Position numbers and translations under genes: made by a program. The notes below the pieces were generated by a model. That model did no database searches. It had not been told where the DNA came from and saw nothing but the letters and a program-made list of their open reading frames with translations. A DNA stretch of 8,277 nucleotides, from contig JBAPRR010000033.1 of the NCBI GenBank assembly GCA_049281195.1, positions 1 through 8,277 on the forward strand. Reading direction: 5' to 3'. Positions 5,585-8,277 of this stretch are shown piece by piece. The first letter of the stretch is position 1, and each line of letters starts with the position of its first letter. Source of the stretch: JBAPRR01 sp049281195. Lineage in GTDB: Bacteria; Actinomycetota; Acidimicrobiia; Acidimicrobiales; CAVXTF01.

Positions 5585-5968
5585 GTGAGAGACGACCTCA
5601 TCAGCACGGCGACAACAGTCGACAAGCCTTGGGGAAACGAAGTCATATTCGCACTCGTCGAAGGACGCTTCTGCGGCAAGGTTTTGAACGTCCGCGAAGG
5701 CGAATCGCTGAGCCTTCAATATCACCGCACCAAGGAGGAGGTCATCTTCCTGTACCAGGGTGCCATCACGCTGCAGATCGGCAACTCGCAAGACAGTCTG
5801 GAACATTTTTCGATGAAGCCGGGCATGGCTGTGCACCTTCGACCCGGAACCCTCCACCGCATAACGGGAGAGACCGACAGCGTCCTGCTCGAGGTGAGCA
5901 GCACCGAGCTAGACGACGTCGTCCGCCTCGATGACCGTTACGGCCGGGAGGGCACCTCCGCTCCCTGA
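5585..5968 (+). CDS. Small cupin, type II mannose-6-phosphate isomerase-like
   Basis: A 127-residue single cupin barrel. The start KPWGNEVIFA (14-23) and the end DDVVRLDDRYGR (110-121) are marks of the type II phosphomannose isomerase-like cupins, which usually form the C-terminal domain of PMI/GMP proteins. Cupin motif 1 is SLSLQYHRTKEEVIFLYQG (41-59), giving likely metal ligands Gln45 or His47 and Glu51/52. Motif 2 is PGTLHRITG (87-95), with His91. Stand-alone versions may isomerise or epimerise sugars, or bind other ligands; the substrate is not clear. The only start in frame is GTG 5585, and the good Shine-Dalgarno AGGAAGG (5564-5570) is 14 bases away, which is long. It sits 56 bases after TetR and probably shares its transcript. 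It converges with PadR, 19 bases apart. Confidence 0.87.
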   Translation: MRDDLISTATTVDKPWGNEVIFALVEGRFCGKVLNVREGESLSLQYHRTKEEVIFLYQGAITLQIGNSQDSLEHFSMKPGMAVHLRPGTLHRITGETDSVLLEVSSTELDDVVRLDDRYGREGTSAP

Positions 5969-5987
5969 TCCATTCGCTTCTCAGGGT

Positions 5988-6581
5988 TCAACGCGCAGTC
6001 GCTTCGGGTTGGTCGTTCTGGTCGATACGCCCGGAAACCGCTGAACTGTCCTCACTGGCAACGGTATTCGCCTCCAGATACTTTTCGGCGGCATCGACAA
6101 CACCAAGATCAGCACGTACGTGGAGCTCCGCTGCAGTTATTAGGAGCGAAACGACTCCCGAAGGCGAGTTGGACCGAACGTCCGAGAGCCCGCGGAGCTC
6201 CTGCATCAGATGTGTTCGCTGCCGGCGCAGAACTGCTCCAAGCGCCAACGGGTCAACCGAACGCACCGCGGCCATCAACTTCAAGAAGAAGTCGTCGCGG
6301 TATCCGTGGACACGCGGGCTCGGCTCACCGAGCCATCGTTCGAGCTCGGCACGCCCCGCGGGCGTGATGTGGTGAACAAGTCGGTCCGGCTTGATCGGTT
6401 GAGGCTGGTGCTCGGTTTCGATCAGCCCGTCACGATGAAGGCGTTCGAGGATCTGGTAGAGGTGGCCGATGTTCAACCCGCCCCACTGATCACCTACCGC
6501 TTGCTCGAAGCTGGTCCGGAGTTCGTACCCATGGGCAGGCTTGTCGGCGAGGAGAGCCAGAACCGCATGGTGTAGTGGCAT
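5988..6581 (-). CDS. PadR-family transcriptional regulator
   Basis: A 197-residue regulator with the PadR winged helix at the very N-terminus: PLHHAVLALLADKPAHGYEL (2-21), then IGHLYQILERLHRDGLIET (38-56) as recognition helix and wing start, and the wing strand LVHHITPAGRAELERWL (68-84). The Y-x-I-L-x-R-L pattern is diagnostic. The C-terminal half (about 90-170) is helical, as in subfamily-1 dimerisation domains (PadR_C-like). The last 25 residues are polar and probably disordered. ATG 6581 is chosen because GGAGG (6587-6591) lies 5 bases upstream and the domain starts directly after; the frame is open to 6647 but adds no domain. It diverges from the FtsX-type permease. PadR proteins next to ABC exporters commonly repress them until a drug or other small molecule binds. 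Confidence 0.93.
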   Translation of the reverse strand: MPLHHAVLALLADKPAHGYELRTSFEQAVGDQWGGLNIGHLYQILERLHRDGLIETEHQPQPIKPDRLVHHITPAGRAELERWLGEPSPRVHGYRDDFFLKLMAAVRSVDPLALGAVLRRQRTHLMQELRGLSDVRSNSPSGVVSLLITAAELHVRADLGVVDAAEKYLEANTVASEDSSAVSGRIDQNDQPEATAR

Positions 6582-6725
6582 GTTCGCCTCCAGCCTCCGC
6601 TCTCCAGGGTGACCGCGCGTCTGCGCAGCAGCCAGTTGACCGTTCACGGCCTTGCATTGTCACTAGGTAAGGAGGAAGATTAGCAACCCAGTGGGCTGAA
6701 TGAGCAGCTCTGACGAGGTGGAGGC
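6582..6725. promoter_or_regulatory. Divergent PadR/ABC-permease promoter region
   Basis: This 144-base gap separates two divergent starts and must hold both promoters. TTGACC (6636-6641) could be a plus-strand -35 box, but no good -10 stands at normal spacing. A strong AAGGAGG at 6669-6675 has no ATG, GTG or TTG 5-10 bases downstream. The permease site is GAGGTG at 6715-6720. No convincing PadR operator is visible. Confidence 0.45.
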
Positions 6726-8277
6726 ATGGGAATCCTGGCGTGGTCCCAGTTGAAGTTCCGACCCGCCCGCCTGAGCGCGCTGCTGGTCGGACTGCTCCTC
6801 GCCACCAGCGCATTTACCGTCCTCACCGCCGCTTCGAGGACCTCTCAACTGGAGGCGACAGGTACGGTCACCAACCACTTCGTCCCTGCGTACGAGATCC
6901 TCGTGCGACCCGACGGTGCGAGGACGAAGCTCGAGAGCCGCACAGACACGGTCCAACCGAACTTCCTTTCCGGCATCTACGGCGGCATAACGATGGCGCA
7001 GTACAGGCAGATCTCCCGGATCCCGGGCGTAGCGGTGGCGGCCCCGATAGCGATGGTCGGTTATGCGCTCTTGTATGCACCGATCACCTACAAGGTCGCA
7101 CCGTCGCGATTCGCTGAGCCCGGCCGGGAGCTCTTCCGCGTAAGCACAACGTGGTCGAGCGATGCAGGTACGAGCCATGTGACGCAGCCGGGCTCTTACC
7201 TGTACGTCACTCCTAACAAACTTGCGTTCGACTCGTCGAGTGGGGCGATGAACGAAGTCCTGCCTTCCCGAGCCCAGGTCGGCGTCTGTCCCTTCGTCCC
7301 GCTAACCATCCAGCAGAACCCGTTCGGCGTCGCCGCCCAGTCGAACGTCGAATGCTGGTCGAAATCGAATGGCGTACCTCCTCCGTTCGCGACGGGCGCA
7401 CCCGAACCGGCAATCGCCGTTGATTGGGTCGTGCCGGTTCTCATCGCCGCCATCGATCCTGAAGCCGAAGCGAAGCTCGACGGGCTGAACCATGCTCTGA
7501 CTTCGGGGAAGTACCTCGGAGAAGGCGATGGAGATACTGCGCTTCGAAATGGAACATCGACGTTCCCCGTGCTCGCCTCGTCGAACGTCGGGATGGACGA
7601 GACCGCGGTGACCGAGTTGCAACTGATGCCTTCGCCGGATTCCCCCCAGGTCATGAACCTCAGTTGGCTCAACAAGGAAAACCCTGAGACCGGGCGCATA
7701 CTCACGACATACAAGACGACGGCGAACCAGGCGTATCAGGCGTTGCTTCGATATATGGACAACAAAGAAGGGCTGCCGAGCACCCTGCCCGGCTACTGGA
7801 GTGTCGGACCGGTCACGTACAGACAATCGGCAGGCGGAGTTCTCATCCCGAAAGAGGTCAAGAACGCTGCATCCGTCTGGTACACGGCAGGATTCAACGA
7901 CGTCTCACTCGACGATGAGGACAATCAGTACAGAACGGTCGAGTCCCACACTCACGGCTCCAATCAGTACTCGATGAGCGCCGGCCGGATCGCAACGCCC
8001 CGTCTGATCGGTACGTTCAATCCGGACAAGATCGAAGCTTTCGACCAGCTGTCGCAAGTTCCTCTCGGTGCATACCTGCCCATCGCGGCATCGCCCGACA
8101 CCGAAACGACAAAGCAGGCTCTCCACGGATCGGACCTGGAACCGAACGAGAATCTCGGCGGATACGTCGGCCAACCTGTCGACCTGGTTACGACCCTGTC
8201 TGCCCTTCCCGCCCTCCAGAACAGTGGCCACTACAGCGGTGATCTCCACACGAGCGACCCGATCAGCGTGATAAGAG
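6726..8277 (+). CDS. FtsX-like ABC transporter permease, N-terminal 517 codons (3' end outside window)
   Basis: The frame is open from ATG 6726 to the right edge, with GAGGTG 5 bases before the ATG and an in-frame TGA at 6711, so the start is firm. Residues 13-37 form the first membrane helix (ALLVGLLLATSAFTVLTAAS). All remaining 480 visible residues are extracytoplasmic in character, as in large actinobacterial MacB/FtsX-type permeases. Family-like stretches are GGITMAQYRQISRIPGVAVAAP (86-107), AAIDPEAEAKLDGLNHALTSGKYL (241-264) and DPISVIR (511-517). Cys188 and Cys210 could form a disulfide. Such permeases work with a cytosolic ATPase, expected downstream, to move molecules outward or drive work outside the membrane; the cargo is unknown. 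Divergent PadR suggests induction by a small molecule. Confidence 0.88.
   Translation, partial: MGILAWSQLKFRPARLSALLVGLLLATSAFTVLTAASRTSQLEATGTVTNHFVPAYEILVRPDGARTKLESRTDTVQPNFLSGIYGGITMAQYRQISRIPGVAVAAPIAMVGYALLYAPITYKVAPSRFAEPGRELFRVSTTWSSDAGTSHVTQPGSYLYVTPNKLAFDSSSGAMNEVLPSRAQVGVCPFVPLTIQQNPFGVAAQSNVECWSKSNGVPPPFATGAPEPAIAVDWVVPVLIAAIDPEAEAKLDGLNHALTSGKYLGEGDGDTALRNGTSTFPVLASSNVGMDETAVTELQLMPSPDSPQVMNLSWLNKENPETGRILTTYKTTANQAYQALLRYMDNKEGLPSTLPGYWSVGPVTYRQSAGGVLIPKEVKNAASVWYTAGFNDVSLDDEDNQYRTVESHTHGSNQYSMSAGRIATPRLIGTFNPDKIEAFDQLSQVPLGAYLPIAASPDTETTKQALHGSDLEPNENLGGYVGQPVDLVTTLSALPALQNSGHYSGDLHTSDPISVIR

Noticed and set aside
5947..5959. GGAGG-gca-CCTCC hairpin near the cupin stop, considered as a terminator
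   Set aside because: The stem is short, lies inside the coding region, and no T-run follows.
6651..6671. 21-base imperfect palindrome in the PadR/permease gap, considered as the PadR operator
   Set aside because: Only 7 of 10 positions pair, which is about what chance gives in a gap of this size.

Overview
The window is high-GC (roughly 60% by eye). It has actinobacterial-type content: a putative F420-dependent PPOX-fold reductase, a CFP-30B-like double VOC protein, a DUF3089 lipoprotein with a Ser/Thr linker, a type II PMI-like cupin, and three one-component repressors of different families. An actinomycete (Actinomycetota) is likely. The long Thr-rich linker and moderate GC would fit Acidimicrobiia or another less-studied class, but that is a guess. 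I see no tRNA, rRNA, CRISPR array, IS element or phage gene. Two real genes run off the ends of the window: a membrane protein at the left edge and an ABC permease at the right edge.

Layout. Left block, minus strand (1-2006): a DUF3089 alpha/beta-hydrolase lipoprotein, then a PPOX/F420 reductase, then the N-terminal part of a membrane protein. They are spaced 47 and 51 bases apart and may be one transcript. Second block (2007-4313): a MarR repressor diverges from the lipoprotein gene and meets an acyl-CoA thioesterase stop to stop. The thioesterase in turn diverges from a double VOC (glyoxalase-fold) protein. Third block (4349-5968): a GNAT acetyltransferase diverges from a TetR repressor, which is followed by a small cupin. 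A strong palindrome lies between GNAT and TetR. Fourth block (5988-8277): a PadR repressor diverges from a large FtsX-type ABC permease with a big extracytoplasmic domain.

How it may work. Each block pairs a repressor with a divergent gene, the usual arrangement for local autoregulated control. The MarR promoter has a GCAAC/GTTGC inverted repeat. A motif shared with it, GTTGC(A/T)TA(A/G), occurs twice more, exactly 30 bases apart, between the thioesterase and VOC genes, so MarR may control the lipoprotein, thioesterase and VOC genes together. The TetR palindrome probably controls GNAT and TetR-cupin. PadR probably controls the ABC exporter. These links are inferred from position and motif only.

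I do not see a clearly new defence, toxin or mobile system. The most interesting signals are regulatory: the MarR-like motif set, the TTGC/GCAA cluster upstream of VOC, and the TetR operator with extra half-sites.
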